A stretch of 64,000 bases of DNA from Variovorax paradoxus (lineage in GTDB: Bacteria; Pseudomonadota; Gammaproteobacteria; Burkholderiales; Burkholderiaceae_C). Made by a program: the position numbers and the translations under genes. The notes under the pieces were generated by a model. That model made no database searches, was not told the origin of the DNA, and saw nothing but the letters and a program-made list of their open reading frames with translations. The stretch covers positions 1,922,001 through 1,986,000 of the forward strand of contig NZ_JAUSXL010000002.1 in assembly GCF_030815975.1 (NCBI RefSeq). The letters run 5' to 3'. This document shows positions 24,787 to 33,758 of the stretch, in pieces (position 1 is the stretch's first letter; each line of letters opens with the position of its first letter).

Positions 24787-26745
24787 ATGCTCTATCCCGA
24801 AGAATTCGACGTAATCGTCGTCGGCGGTGGCCACGCTGGCACCGAGGCCGCGCTTGCGGCTGCCCGCATGGGCGCCAAGACGCTGCTGCTCTCCCACAAC
24901 ATCGAGACGCTGGGGCAGATGAGCTGCAACCCCTCGATCGGCGGAATCGGCAAGGGCCACCTCGTGAAAGAGGTCGATGCGTTGGGCGGCGCCATGGCGA
25001 TTGCCACCGACGAAGCGGGCATCCAGTTTCGAATTCTCAACTCGAGCAAGGGTCCGGCCGTGCGCGCCACGCGCGCGCAGGCCGATCGCGTGCTGTACAA
25101 GGCGGCGATCCGCCATCGCCTGGAGAACCAGCCCAACCTGAGCCTGTTCCAACAGGCGGTCGATGACCTGATGGTGGAGGGCGACCGCGTGGTCGGCGCC
25201 GTCACGCAGGTCGGCATCGCCTTTCGCGCGCGGACCGTGGTGCTCACCGCCGGGACTTTTCTGGACGGCCGCATTCATGTGGGCCTCGACAACTACCAGG
25301 CCGGGCGCGCAGGCGATCCGCCGGCCATCAGCCTGTCGGCGCGGCTCAAGGAATTGAAGCTGCCGCAGGGGCGCCTGAAGACCGGTACGCCTCCGCGTCT
25401 CGACGGCCGGAGCATCGATTTTTCGAAGTGCACCGAACAGCCGGGCGACGGCATGCCGGGCGGGGCAGGGCCGATGCCGGTGTTCAGCTTCATGGGCAAG
25501 GCCGAGATGCATCCGCAGCAGATGCCGTGCTGGATCACCCACACCAACGCGCGCACGCATGACATCATTCGCTCGGGCTTCGACCGCAGCCCGATGTTCA
25601 CGGGCAAGATCGACGGCGTGGGGCCGCGCTATTGCCCGAGCGTCGAAGACAAGATCAACCGCTTTGCCGACAAGGAAAGCCACCAGATCTTTCTTGAGCC
25701 CGAAGGCCTGACGACCAACGAGTACTACCCGAACGGGATCTCGACCAGCCTGCCGTTCGACATCCAGTACCAGCTCGTGCGCTCGATGCCCGGGCTGGAG
25801 AACGCACACATCCTGCGGCCGGGCTATGCCATCGAGTACGACTATTTCGATCCGCGCGAACTCAAGAGCAGCTTCGAAACCCGGTCGATCAAGGGCCTGT
25901 TCTTTGCCGGGCAGATCAACGGCACCACCGGCTACGAAGAGGCCGCGGCCCAGGGTCTGTTTGCCGGCATCAACGCTGCACTCCAGTGCCGTGGCGAGGA
26001 AACCTGGCTGCCGCGCCGCGACGAGGCCTACCTGGGCGTGCTGGTCGACGACCTGATCACCAAGGGCGTGACCGAGCCCTACCGAATGTTCACCAGCCGG
26101 GCCGAATTCCGGCTGCAGCTGCGCGAGGACAACGCCGACATGCGCCTGACCGAAGCAGGGCGCAAGCTGGGCTTGGTGGACGATGCACGCTGGGATGCAT
26201 TCAGCCGCAAGCGCGACACTGTTTCACGTGAAACACAACGACTCAAGTCGATCTGGGTGAACCCGCGCAACCTGCCGGCGACCGAGTCGGAGCGTGTGCT
26301 TGGCAAGGCCATCGAGCACGAGTACAACCTGGCCGACCTCCTGCGCCGGCCGGATGTGAACTACCAAACGCTGATGTCGCTGGACGGTGGGAAGTACAGC
26401 ACAACGTCGGCGCTCAGTGAAACCGAAATCGAGCAGATCGAAATCTCGGCCAAGTACTCCGGCTACATCGAACGCCAGCACGACGAAGTGGAGCGTGCCG
26501 CGCATTTCGAGAACCTGCGCCTGCCCGCCGACTTCGACTACAGCCAAGTCAAGGCGCTGAGCTTCGAGGTTCGCCAGAAGCTCGACAAGCACCGGCCAGA
26601 GACGCTGGGCCTGGCGTCACGGATCTCCGGCGTCACCCCTGCCGCAATCTCGCTGCTGATGATCCATCTGCGAAAAGGCGGCCACAAGGCATTCAACCGC
26701 GACGCTGCCACGGAAACCGCCGAAGAATCGCGGCCCATCCAATGA
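24787..26745 (+). CDS. mnmG: tRNA uridine 5-carboxymethylaminomethyl modification enzyme MnmG (GidA)
   Basis: A 652-residue FAD protein with the dinucleotide-binding motif [19 protein letters not shown] near residue 10, the conserved [17 protein letters not shown] near 45 and a C-terminal helical domain that contacts tRNA. With MnmE it modifies U34 of several tRNAs. ATG 24787 begins [14 protein letters not shown]; an earlier in-frame start adds 13 unrelated residues. A perfect parS lies inside the frame. The stop codon overlaps a mini-ORF leading to rsmG, so translation is coupled. Confidence 0.95.
   Translation: MLYPEEFDVIVVGGGHAGTEAALAAARMGAKTLLLSHNIETLGQMSCNPSIGGIGKGHLVKEVDALGGAMAIATDEAGIQFRILNSSKGPAVRATRAQADRVLYKAAIRHRLENQPNLSLFQQAVDDLMVEGDRVVGAVTQVGIAFRARTVVLTAGTFLDGRIHVGLDNYQAGRAGDPPAISLSARLKELKLPQGRLKTGTPPRLDGRSIDFSKCTEQPGDGMPGGAGPMPVFSFMGKAEMHPQQMPCWITHTNARTHDIIRSGFDRSPMFTGKIDGVGPRYCPSVEDKINRFADKESHQIFLEPEGLTTNEYYPNGISTSLPFDIQYQLVRSMPGLENAHILRPGYAIEYDYFDPRELKSSFETRSIKGLFFAGQINGTTGYEEAAAQGLFAGINAALQCRGEETWLPRRDEAYLGVLVDDLITKGVTEPYRMFTSRAEFRLQLREDNADMRLTEAGRKLGLVDDARWDAFSRKRDTVSRETQRLKSIWVNPRNLPATESERVLGKAIEHEYNLADLLRRPDVNYQTLMSLDGGKYSTTSALSETEIEQIEISAKYSGYIERQHDEVERAAHFENLRLPADFDYSQVKALSFEVRQKLDKHRPETLGLASRISGVTPAAISLLMIHLRKGGHKAFNRDAATETAEESRPIQ
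26220..26235. other. parS: parS centromere site inside mnmG
   Basis: TGTTTCACGTGAAACA is a 16/16 match to the parS consensus. It lies in the coding sequence of mnmG (encoding VSRET), about 2 kb from parA. ParB nucleates here for origin segregation. Confidence 0.93.
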
Positions 26746-26813
26746 GCGCCATGCGGAGGCAAGCTCGCTCCTGCTTGGCGGGAAGGCGTGCAGCGCCAAG
26801 GGTGCACCAATGA
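26742..26813 (+). CDS. Putative 23-residue coupling ORF between mnmG and rsmG
   Basis: The ATG at 26742 overlaps the mnmG stop (ATGA) and the TGA at 26811-26813 overlaps the rsmG ATG. The frame begins [10 protein letters not shown] and ends [12 protein letters not shown], the same ending as the leader before copA. It is formed by the family A repeat. Whether the peptide matters or only couples translation is unknown. Confidence 0.4.
   Translation: MSAMRRQARSCLAGRRAAPRVHQ
26759..26813 (+). repeat. Start-codon-embedded repeat, family A copy 2
   Basis: Fifty-three of 55 bases match 14052-14106. It ends exactly in the rsmG ATGA. CCAATGA occurs at 26739-26745 (mnmG stop) and again at 26807-26813 (rsmG start), consistent with insertion into an ancestral ATGA overlap with duplication of the junction. 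Confidence 0.8.
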
Positions 26814-27451
26814 CCGCGCCCATCGACACGCTGCGCCAAGGCGCGGCAGCCCTGGGCACGGCCTTGTCCGATCAGCAAGCGGAGCGGTTGCTGGCCTATG
26901 GCACGCTGATGCTCAAGTGGAACAAGGTCTACAACCTCACGGCGCTGCGCGATCCGGCCAGCGTGCTGACGCACCATCTGCTCGACAGCCTGGCAGCGGT
27001 GGCGCCGCTGCAGCGCGAATGGGCGGGGAAGGGCAGGCTGCTCGATGTCGGGTCCGGGGGCGGCCTGCCGGGTGTCGTGATCGCCATCATGCGGCCAGAC
27101 CTTGAAGTGAGCTGCCTCGATGCCGTCGCCAAGAAGGCAGCCTTCGTCCAACAGGTGGCTGCCGAGCTCGAACTGCCCAATCTGCGCGGCCTGCACGCAC
27201 GCGTCGAATCCCTGACGGGCAGCTATGAAGTCATCAGCTCCCGAGCTTTCGCTTCGCTGCCTGATTTCTTCAACGGGTCGCAGCACCTGCTTGCACCGGG
27301 CGGTGTCTGGCTGGCCATGAAGGGCAAAGTGCCCACCGATGAACTCGCTGTCTTGCCCCAGGGTATCGCAGTGTTTCACGTGGAACAATTGACTGTTCCC
27401 GGCCTGGACGCCGAGCGCTGCATCATCTGGGCGCGCAAAGAAGCCGCCTGA
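26810..27451 (+). CDS. rsmG: 16S rRNA m7G527 methyltransferase RsmG (GidB)
   Basis: A 213-residue SAM-dependent methyltransferase. The SAM-binding motif LLDVGSGGGLPGVVIAI lies near 79, VYNLTALRDP near 43, and SSRAFASLPDF near 143 is characteristic of RsmG. It methylates G527 of 16S rRNA; loss gives low-level streptomycin resistance in other bacteria. It follows mnmG in the usual order, but with a repeat inserted between them. Its 3' part contains a near-consensus parS. Confidence 0.95.
   Translation: MTAPIDTLRQGAAALGTALSDQQAERLLAYGTLMLKWNKVYNLTALRDPASVLTHHLLDSLAAVAPLQREWAGKGRLLDVGSGGGLPGVVIAIMRPDLEVSCLDAVAKKAAFVQQVAAELELPNLRGLHARVESLTGSYEVISSRAFASLPDFFNGSQHLLAPGGVWLAMKGKVPTDELAVLPQGIAVFHVEQLTVPGLDAERCIIWARKEAA
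27372..27387. other. parS: Second parS site, one mismatch, inside rsmG
   Basis: TGTTTCACGTGGAACA matches parS at 15/16 positions, with A to G at position 12. It lies in the last coding part of rsmG, 1.15 kb from the perfect site and 0.8 kb before parA. Confidence 0.8.
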
Positions 27452-27566
27452 AACGTCAAAAAAGAAGCCGCGGCGCCGGTGAAAGCCGATGCCCGACGGT
27501 CTGCACGAGGCCGGCCTCGCTTAGACTCGATGCCTCCCCCTGGCTCTCTTCTTCGAGGCAAATCCC

Positions 27567-28181
27567 ATGTTCGGCATTGCTGATTACGGCGCATTCGTCG
27601 CCGCCATCGTCCTCTTTCTCCTGATTCCCGGTCCGGGCAACCTCGCGTTGATCACTTCGACCGGCAAAGGCGGAATCCGAGGCGGGCTGGCAGCAACATT
27701 CGGTGTGATCATCGGCGACCAGTTCCTGATGTGGGCCGCAGTGGCGGGCGTGGCGGCCGTGCTGGCCGCCTATCCGGCAGCATTCAAGGCCGTGCAGTGG
27801 CTGGGCGCGGCCTACCTGGCATGGCTGGGCGCCAAGATGCTGCTGGCTAAGCCCGGCGCGGCACCCATCCTCAACATCCGCCCCAGCCACTTCCTGCGCC
27901 AAGCGCTCGCGATCACCTTGCTGAACCCGAAGGCCATTGTGTTCTACATGGCTTTTTTCCCGCTGTTCGTCGACCCCGCTCGCCACCAGGGCCTGGCCAC
28001 TTTCGGCGCCATGGCGGTGACGATTGCCGTGCTGACCTTCCTCTACGGCCTGACTTCGACGCTGCTCACGCACTTTCTGGCCGAGCGCATCCGCGCCAAT
28101 CCGCGCATCTCGGGCACGCTCGAAAAGCTCGCGGGCGTCTTTTTGATTGCCTTCGGCATCAAGCTCGCCATTTCCCGCTGA
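27567..28181 (+). CDS. LysE/RhtB-family amino-acid exporter
   Basis: A 204-residue membrane protein with about six hydrophobic segments. The family motif lies in LLIPGPGNLALITSTGKGG near residue 17, and the segment LLNPKAIVFYMAFFPLFVD near 115 is diagnostic. It exports amino acids or analogues. It sits between rsmG and parA on the same strand, ending 7 bp before parA. Confidence 0.9.
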   Translation: MFGIADYGAFVAAIVLFLLIPGPGNLALITSTGKGGIRGGLAATFGVIIGDQFLMWAAVAGVAAVLAAYPAAFKAVQWLGAAYLAWLGAKMLLAKPGAAPILNIRPSHFLRQALAITLLNPKAIVFYMAFFPLFVDPARHQGLATFGAMAVTIAVLTFLYGLTSTLLTHFLAERIRANPRISGTLEKLAGVFLIAFGIKLAISR

Positions 28182-28188
28182 TCCTCAT

Positions 28189-29100
28189 ATGGCCAAGATT
28201 TTCTGCATTGCCAATCAAAAGGGCGGCGTCGGCAAGACCACCACCACCGTCAACCTTGCCGCCGGACTGGCCAAGGTGGGCCAGCGGGTGCTGATGATCG
28301 ACCTCGATCCCCAGGGCAATGCCACCATGGGTTCGGGCATCGACAAGCGCCAGCTGGAGCTCACGGTGTATGACGTGTTGCTCGAGTCGGCTTCCGTGGC
28401 CGAGGCGCGCGTCAAGGCCGACAAGCTGGTGGAGAACGGCTGCGGCTACGACGTGCTGGGCGCCAATCGCGAACTGGCCGGGGCCGAAGTCGAAATGGTG
28501 GCGCTCGACCGCCGCGAAAAGCGCCTGCGCACGGCACTCGCGGCGGTGGGCGCCGAGTACGACTTCGTGCTGATCGACTGCCCGCCGAGCCTGAGCCTGC
28601 TCACGCTCAATGGCCTGTGCGCCGCCCATGGCGTGATCGTGCCGATGCAGTGCGAGTACTTCGCGCTCGAAGGGCTGACCGACCTGGTCAACACCATCAA
28701 GCAGGTGCATGCCAATCTCAACAAGAACCTGCAGATCATCGGCCTGCTGCGCGTGATGTTCGATCCGCGCATCACGCTGCAGCAGCAGGTCAGCGAGCAA
28801 CTCAAGTCCCATTTCGGCGACAAGGTGTTCGACACCGTGATTCCGCGCAACGTGCGGTTGGCCGAAGCGCCGAGCTATGGCCTGCCGGGCGTGGTGTTCG
28901 ATCCGGCCGCCCGCGGCAGCCAGGCCTTCGTTGCCTTTGCCAGGGAACTGGTCGAGAAGCTGCCGCCCGCCAGCGCGTTCGCATCCGGTGCCGTTGCGCC
29001 CCCCATTGCGCCGGTCGGGCCGGTCGCGCCGCCCAACCTGGTCATTCCCGAGGACGTGCTGTCACCAGCGGCCGGCCCCACCAGCGAAAAAAGCCTTTGA
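28189..29100 (+). CDS. parA: Chromosome partitioning ATPase ParA (Soj)
   Basis: A 303-residue deviant Walker ATPase: MAKIFCIANQKGGVGKTTTT contains the KGGVGKT P-loop, and VLMIDLDPQGNATMGSG and VLIDCPPSLSLLTLN the Walker A'/B segments. It dimerises on DNA with ATP and moves ParB-parS complexes. ATG 28189 is used; upstream in-frame Met codons lie in the lysE end. The C-terminal 35 residues are a Pro/Val-rich extension. parB is two genes downstream. Confidence 0.94.
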   Translation: MAKIFCIANQKGGVGKTTTTVNLAAGLAKVGQRVLMIDLDPQGNATMGSGIDKRQLELTVYDVLLESASVAEARVKADKLVENGCGYDVLGANRELAGAEVEMVALDRREKRLRTALAAVGAEYDFVLIDCPPSLSLLTLNGLCAAHGVIVPMQCEYFALEGLTDLVNTIKQVHANLNKNLQIIGLLRVMFDPRITLQQQVSEQLKSHFGDKVFDTVIPRNVRLAEAPSYGLPGVVFDPAARGSQAFVAFARELVEKLPPASAFASGAVAPPIAPVGPVAPPNLVIPEDVLSPAAGPTSEKSL

Positions 29101-29139
29101 CGGTCCGCCGCGGACCTTGCGCCATCAACTTCGTACCTC

Positions 29140-29685
29140 ATGACAATTTCCCGCATCCTCCTGCTGCCGGGCTGGCAGAACAGCGATCTTGGCCATTGGC
29201 AAACTCGCTGGGAGTCGATCTACGGCGACCACCGCGTCGAGCAGCATGACTGGATGCGGCCGCTGCGCGGCGACTGGTCCGCGCGGCTCGAGGAAGAGGT
29301 GCTCGCAGCGCCGGGCCCCGTGGTTCTGGCGGCGCACAGCCTGGGATGCATCCTCGTCGCGGCCTGGGCCGCGCATTCACGCAACACGCACAAGGTGCTG
29401 GGTGCGCTTCTGGTCGCGCCCGGTGACGTCGAGCGCGACGACCTGCGCCAGCTCATTCCGGGGTGGGCGCCGATCGTGCGCAAGCCGCTGCCGTTTCCCT
29501 CGGTGCTGATTGCCGCCAACGACGATCCCTATTGCGATGCCGCGCGCTCAAGACAGATGGCGGCCGATTGGGGTGCGCGCTTTGTCGACGCAGGCGTGGG
29601 TGGCCACCTGAACGCCGAATCCGGCCTGGGCGACTGGCCCCGGGGCCGGCAACTGTTGAACGAAATCTCGAAAGACAAGCACTGA
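29140..29685 (+). CDS. RBBP9/YdeN-family serine hydrolase between parA and parB
   Basis: A 181-residue small alpha/beta hydrolase. It begins ISRILLLPGWQNSDLGHWQTRW, has the nucleophile motif AHSLGC near 66, an Asp in AANDDPYC near 127 and the His in GGHLNAESGLGDW near 155. The family is RBBP9/YdeN. It interrupts the usually adjacent parA-parB pair, and its TGA overlaps the parB ATG, so it is co-translated with parB. Substrate unknown. Confidence 0.87.
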   Translation: MTISRILLLPGWQNSDLGHWQTRWESIYGDHRVEQHDWMRPLRGDWSARLEEEVLAAPGPVVLAAHSLGCILVAAWAAHSRNTHKVLGALLVAPGDVERDDLRQLIPGWAPIVRKPLPFPSVLIAANDDPYCDAARSRQMAADWGARFVDAGVGGHLNAESGLGDWPRGRQLLNEISKDKH

Positions 29686-30632
29686 TGGCGACCAAGAAAC
29701 CCAAGGGCCTGGGACGCGGCCTCGAAGCGTTGCTCGGCCCGACGGCCGCGCCGGCCGCCGACCACGCTGGAACGGAAGAGGGCGCCGCTGCGCAGAATCC
29801 CAACACGCTGATGCTCGAGGAGATGGTGGCCGGCGTCTACCAGCCGCGCACCCGCATGGACGAAGGCGCGCTGTACGAGCTGGCCGAAAGCATCAAGGCG
29901 CAGGGCATCATGCAGCCGATCCTGGTGCGCCGGCTCGACGCGCAGTCGGCCGCCGCCAAGAACGCCGAATACGAAATCATCGCGGGCGAGCGCCGCTTCC
30001 GCGCCGCCAAGCTTGCAGGCCTGGACCGCGTGCCGGTGCTGGTGCGCGATGTGCCCAACGAGGCCGCGGCGGCCATGTCGCTGATCGAGAATATCCAGCG
30101 CGAAGACCTCAATCCGCTCGAAGAAGCCCAGGGCCTGCAACGCCTGGTCTCAGAGTTTGGGCTCACTCACGAAGCAGCCGCACAGGCCGTGGGACGGTCG
30201 CGCAGCGCGGCAAGCAACCTGCTGCGCCTGCTGAACCTGGCCGAGCCGGCGCAGCAGATGCTGATGGCGGGCGACATCGACATGGGCCATGCGCGCGCGC
30301 TGCTCTCGCTGGACCGCGGCACGCAGATCACCGCCGCCAACCAGATCGCCGCCAAGAAGATGTCGGTGCGCGAGGCCGAAGCGCTGGTGAAAAGGCTCGC
30401 GGCCGAGTTCACTCTCACGCCGTCGCGCCGCAGCAATGACGGCGAGAAGTCGCGCGATCTGCAGCGCGTGGAAGAAGAACTGGCCGACCTGCTGACCGCC
30501 GAGGTCGAGGTCCGCATCAAGAAGCGCAGCAAGCGCGGCGGCAAGGTGGAGGAAAGCGGAGAGCTGGCCATCCACTTCGGCTCCATCGAGGCACTCAACG
30601 GACTGATCGAACGCATCCGCCGAACGGCATAG
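29685..30632 (+). CDS. parB: Chromosome partitioning protein ParB (Spo0J)
   Basis: A 315-residue ParB with Lys-rich start MATKKPKGLGRGLEALLG, the N-terminal CTPase domain with IIAGERRFRAAKLAGLDRVPV near 101 and NIQREDLNPLEEAQG near 135, a helix-turn-helix near 160-185 (HEAAAQAVGRSRSAASNLLR) and a C-terminal dimerisation domain. It binds the parS sites found in mnmG and rsmG and acts as a sliding clamp. ATG 29685 overlaps the hydrolase stop. Confidence 0.94.
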   Translation: MATKKPKGLGRGLEALLGPTAAPAADHAGTEEGAAAQNPNTLMLEEMVAGVYQPRTRMDEGALYELAESIKAQGIMQPILVRRLDAQSAAAKNAEYEIIAGERRFRAAKLAGLDRVPVLVRDVPNEAAAAMSLIENIQREDLNPLEEAQGLQRLVSEFGLTHEAAAQAVGRSRSAASNLLRLLNLAEPAQQMLMAGDIDMGHARALLSLDRGTQITAANQIAAKKMSVREAEALVKRLAAEFTLTPSRRSNDGEKSRDLQRVEEELADLLTAEVEVRIKKRSKRGGKVEESGELAIHFGSIEALNGLIERIRRTA

Positions 30633-30746
30633 CCGCCAGGCCGCTTGCCCGGCCCTTCGCTTGATTGATTCTTGCAATCTTTTACGCGTATCCTCGCCGC
30701 TGACGTTTTCAACATCAGATCTCGACAAGAGGAGAGGGAGTTCACC

Positions 30747-31646
30747 ATGAAGTTCACGACAAGGTTTCCTGCCGCGGCCGTGGCTGCGGGCGCGCTGCTG
30801 CTGGCCGGTTGCGCGACCACCGATATGCAGATGGGCAGCCAGTCGGCCAAGACCATGGCCACCGGCAGCGCCGCGGGTTCTGCCACCGCCGGTGAAAGCA
30901 GCCAGCTCGAGCGCTGCGAATCGCCGCTGGGCACCGTCTCGCTGATCGAGAACGTGAATTCCGGCTGGTACACCATCCTCACCGGCGAATACCGCCTGCC
31001 GCCCACGGCCAACCTGCTGCGTTTGCTGGTGCAGCAGTCGAACTGCTTCGTCGTGGTGGAGCGCGGCGCGGCCGGCATGAACGCCATGACGCGCGAGCGC
31101 GCGCTCATGCAGTCGGGCGAAATGCGCGGCGGCAGCAACTTCGGCCGCGGCCAGATGGTGGCTTCCGATTACGGCCTGTCGCCCGAGATCGTGTTCAGCA
31201 ACAGCGATGCCGGCGGCATCGGCGGTGCGCTGGGCGGCTTGGTGGGTGGCGGCCGGGGCCGCGCCCTGGCGGCCGTCGGCGGGAGCATGCAGACCAAGGA
31301 AGCCAGCGCACTGCTGACGCTCATCGACAACCGCTCGGGCGTGCAGGTCGCGGCCTCCGAAGGCAGCGCCTCCAAGACCGATTTCGGCGCCTTCGGTGCC
31401 CTGGCCGGCCGCAGTGCCGGTGGCGGCCTGGGTGGCTACACCAACACGGCGCAGGGCAAGGTGATTGCCGCAGCCTTCATGGACGCCTTCAACCAGATGG
31501 TCCGTTCGCTGCGCAGCTACAAGGCGCAGACGGTGCGCGGCCAGGGCCTCGGCGGCGGTGGCCGCCTGGGCGTGGATGGCGGCGCTGCACCGTCGCAGAC
31601 CTATGTGCCGGCCGAGCAGCCGGCACCCGCACGCCGCCGCAAGTAA
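30747..31646 (+). CDS. CsgG/HfaB-like lipoprotein
   Basis: A 299-residue lipoprotein with signal peptide and lipobox LLAGC (Cys at about 22). The body contains EYRLPPTANLLRLLVQQSNCFVVVERG, typical of the CsgG family that forms outer-membrane secretion channels. A Gly-rich segment lies near 175-195, and the C-terminus is Pro/Arg-rich. A strong ribosome site (GGAGAGGGAG) precedes ATG 30747. No curli-type substrate genes are adjacent, so the secreted partner is unknown. A bidirectional terminator follows. Confidence 0.78.
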   Translation: MKFTTRFPAAAVAAGALLLAGCATTDMQMGSQSAKTMATGSAAGSATAGESSQLERCESPLGTVSLIENVNSGWYTILTGEYRLPPTANLLRLLVQQSNCFVVVERGAAGMNAMTRERALMQSGEMRGGSNFGRGQMVASDYGLSPEIVFSNSDAGGIGGALGGLVGGGRGRALAAVGGSMQTKEASALLTLIDNRSGVQVAASEGSASKTDFGAFGALAGRSAGGGLGGYTNTAQGKVIAAAFMDAFNQMVRSLRSYKAQTVRGQGLGGGGRLGVDGGAAPSQTYVPAEQPAPARRRK

Positions 31647-31666
31647 GACAAGGCGCACTCAACGGC

Positions 31667-31704
31667 AAAAAAGCCCGGGGCTCTCGCGAGCCGCCGGGCT
31701 TTTT
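31667..31704. terminator. Bidirectional Rho-independent terminator
   Basis: An A-rich left flank, a stem made of AGCCCGG and GGCTC paired with GAGCC and CCGGGCT around TCGC, then five T. It separates the convergent lipoprotein and FAD-oxidase genes and can work in both directions. Confidence 0.85.
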
Positions 31705-31726
31705 CATGGGCGCCTTCCTGAACGGA

Positions 31727-33151
31727 TCAAAGCGCGAAGATCTTCCCAGGGTTCATGATGTTCTTCGGATCGAGCGCGCGCTTGATCGTGCGCATCATGT
31801 CGATCGCGCCCACGCCCGCTTCCGTCACCAGGAAGTCCATCTTGTGCAGCCCCACGCCGTGCTCGCCGGTGCAGGTGCCTTCGAGCGCCAGTGCGCGGCT
31901 CACGAGTGCGTGGTTCAGCGCCTCGGCCTTCACGCGCTCTTCGGGAATGTTCGGGTCGAGCAGGTAGCCGAAGTGGAAATTGCCGTCGCCCACGTGGCCG
32001 ACCAGGAAGTAGGGGATGCCGCTGGCATCGGCCTCGGCCACGGAGTCGAGCAGGCAGTCGGCCAGGCGCGAAATGGGCACGCAGGTGTCGGTCGAGATCA
32101 CGCGGCAGCCGGGGCGCGACTGCACGGCCGCAAAGTAGGCGTTGTGCCGCGCGGTCCACAGGCGCGTGCGCTCTTCCGGCGTGCTGGCCCATTCGAAGGC
32201 GTTGCCGCCGTGGCCGCTCGCCAGTTCCTGCACCGTCTCGGCCTGCTCTTTCACGCCGGCCGGCGAGCCGTGGAATTCCATCAGCAGCATCGGCTCTTCG
32301 CGCAGGTTGAGCTTGGCATACGTATTCACCATGCGCACCGTGTTCACGTCGATCAGCTCCACGCGCGCGATCGGCACGCCGAGTTGGATGGTCTCGATGG
32401 TGGTGCGCACTGCCGCCTCGATGCTCGGGAACGAGCAGATCGCGGCCGACACCGCCTCGGGCAGCGGATAGATGCGCAGCGTGACTTCGGTGACCACGCC
32501 CAGCGTGCCTTCGCTGCCCACCATGAGGCGCGTGAGGTCGTAGCCGGCGGAAGATTTCTTCGCGCGCGTGCCGGTGCGGATGACCTCGCCGCTGGCGGTG
32601 ACCACTTCGAGCGCCAGCACGTTCTCGCGCATGGTGCCGTAGCGCACGGCGTTCGTGCCGCTCGCGCGCGTGGCGGTCATGCCGCCGATGGAGGCGTCCG
32701 CGCCCGGGTCGATCGGGAAGAACAAGCCCGTGCTCTTGATTTCGTCGTTGAGCTGCTTGCGCGTGACGCCTGGCTGCACCGTGACCGTGAGGTCGTCGGC
32801 GTTGACCGACAGCACGCGGTTCATGCGCGATACATCGATGCTGATGCCGCCTTGCACCGCCAGCAGGTGGCCTTCGAGCGACGAGCCCACGCCGAAGGGA
32901 ATGACCGGCACGCTGTGCGCGCCCGCGAGCTTCACAGCGTCGGCCACGTCCTGCGTGCTTTCGGCAAACACCACGGCCGAAGGGGGCGGCGCGTCGAACG
33001 AGGACTCGTCGCGGCCATGCTGCGTGCGCACGGCCATGGCCGTGGAACAGTTGCTGCCGAAGCGCGCTTTCAACCCGTCGATCAGGCTGTCGGGCACATC
33101 GCGCAGATGAAGCTCCGGCAGCAGGTGCGAAGTTTGGGTCGGGGCGTTCAT
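31727..33151 (-). CDS. FAD-binding oxidase, D-lactate dehydrogenase/GlcD type
   Basis: This 474-residue enzyme has an FAD-binding PCMH domain (VIPFGVGSSLEGHLL near 90, DPGADASIGGMTATRASGTN near 145) and a C-terminal FAD-oxidase domain ending TIKRALDPKNIMNPGKIF. HVGDGNFHF and CTGEHGVGLHK mark the metal and active site. It oxidises a 2-hydroxy acid, probably D-lactate or similar. ATG 33151 with AGGAGA upstream is chosen over a much longer open frame. Confidence 0.88.
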   Translation of the reverse strand: MNAPTQTSHLLPELHLRDVPDSLIDGLKARFGSNCSTAMAVRTQHGRDESSFDAPPPSAVVFAESTQDVADAVKLAGAHSVPVIPFGVGSSLEGHLLAVQGGISIDVSRMNRVLSVNADDLTVTVQPGVTRKQLNDEIKSTGLFFPIDPGADASIGGMTATRASGTNAVRYGTMRENVLALEVVTASGEVIRTGTRAKKSSAGYDLTRLMVGSEGTLGVVTEVTLRIYPLPEAVSAAICSFPSIEAAVRTTIETIQLGVPIARVELIDVNTVRMVNTYAKLNLREEPMLLMEFHGSPAGVKEQAETVQELASGHGGNAFEWASTPEERTRLWTARHNAYFAAVQSRPGCRVISTDTCVPISRLADCLLDSVAEADASGIPYFLVGHVGDGNFHFGYLLDPNIPEERVKAEALNHALVSRALALEGTCTGEHGVGLHKMDFLVTEAGVGAIDMMRTIKRALDPKNIMNPGKIFAL

Positions 33152-33238
33152 CGGGCGTCTCCTGGGGGTGAAAGGGGGGCGGGGGCTCTGTTCGGCCATT
33201 TTACGGAGCGGGCACCATAATGCGCTTCGGAAAAAGCC

Positions 33239-33745
33239 ATGAACCCCACGACCCTCGCTGCGCTCGCCGCATTCCCTTCGCAGCTCGAAGCCCACTATGC
33301 GGCCATTCCCGATGCCTTCCGGCATTGGGCGCCAACCTCGTGGGAGGGCGTGCCCAGCGAGGCTTTCACGGCCATCGAACAGCTCTGCCATGTGCGCGAC
33401 ATCGAGGTCGAGGGCTACCACGTGCGCTTTCGCCGCACGCTCGAAGAAAGCCACCCGACGCTTGCCTCGATCGACAGCGAGCCGCTGGCCATTGCGCGCG
33501 CCTATGGCATGGCCGACGCGCCAAGGGTGCTGGCTGAATTCCGCATCGCGCGCGGCCGGACCATGGACATCGTCTCGAACCTGACGGACGTGCAACTTGC
33601 GCGCACGGCCGTGTTCGAAGGGTATGGACCGCTCACGATGCGCAGCCTCATTCACTACCTCTGCAGCCACGACCAGCAGCATCTGGCGGGTCTGCAATGG
33701 CTGGCCGGCAAGATCGACGCGTCGAAGGCCGCCATCGCCGCATAA
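33239..33745 (+). CDS. DinB-superfamily protein
   Basis: A 168-residue helical protein with histidines positioned as in the DinB/YfiT four-helix metal-binding fold (EQLCHVRDIEVEGYHVRF near 45, IHYLCSHDQQHLAGLQWL near 142). The family includes thiol transferases and stress proteins. It starts 87 bp from the divergent oxidase. The specific function is unknown. Confidence 0.8.
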   Translation: MNPTTLAALAAFPSQLEAHYAAIPDAFRHWAPTSWEGVPSEAFTAIEQLCHVRDIEVEGYHVRFRRTLEESHPTLASIDSEPLAIARAYGMADAPRVLAEFRIARGRTMDIVSNLTDVQLARTAVFEGYGPLTMRSLIHYLCSHDQQHLAGLQWLAGKIDASKAAIAA

Positions 33746-33758
33746 ACCAGGAACACCC

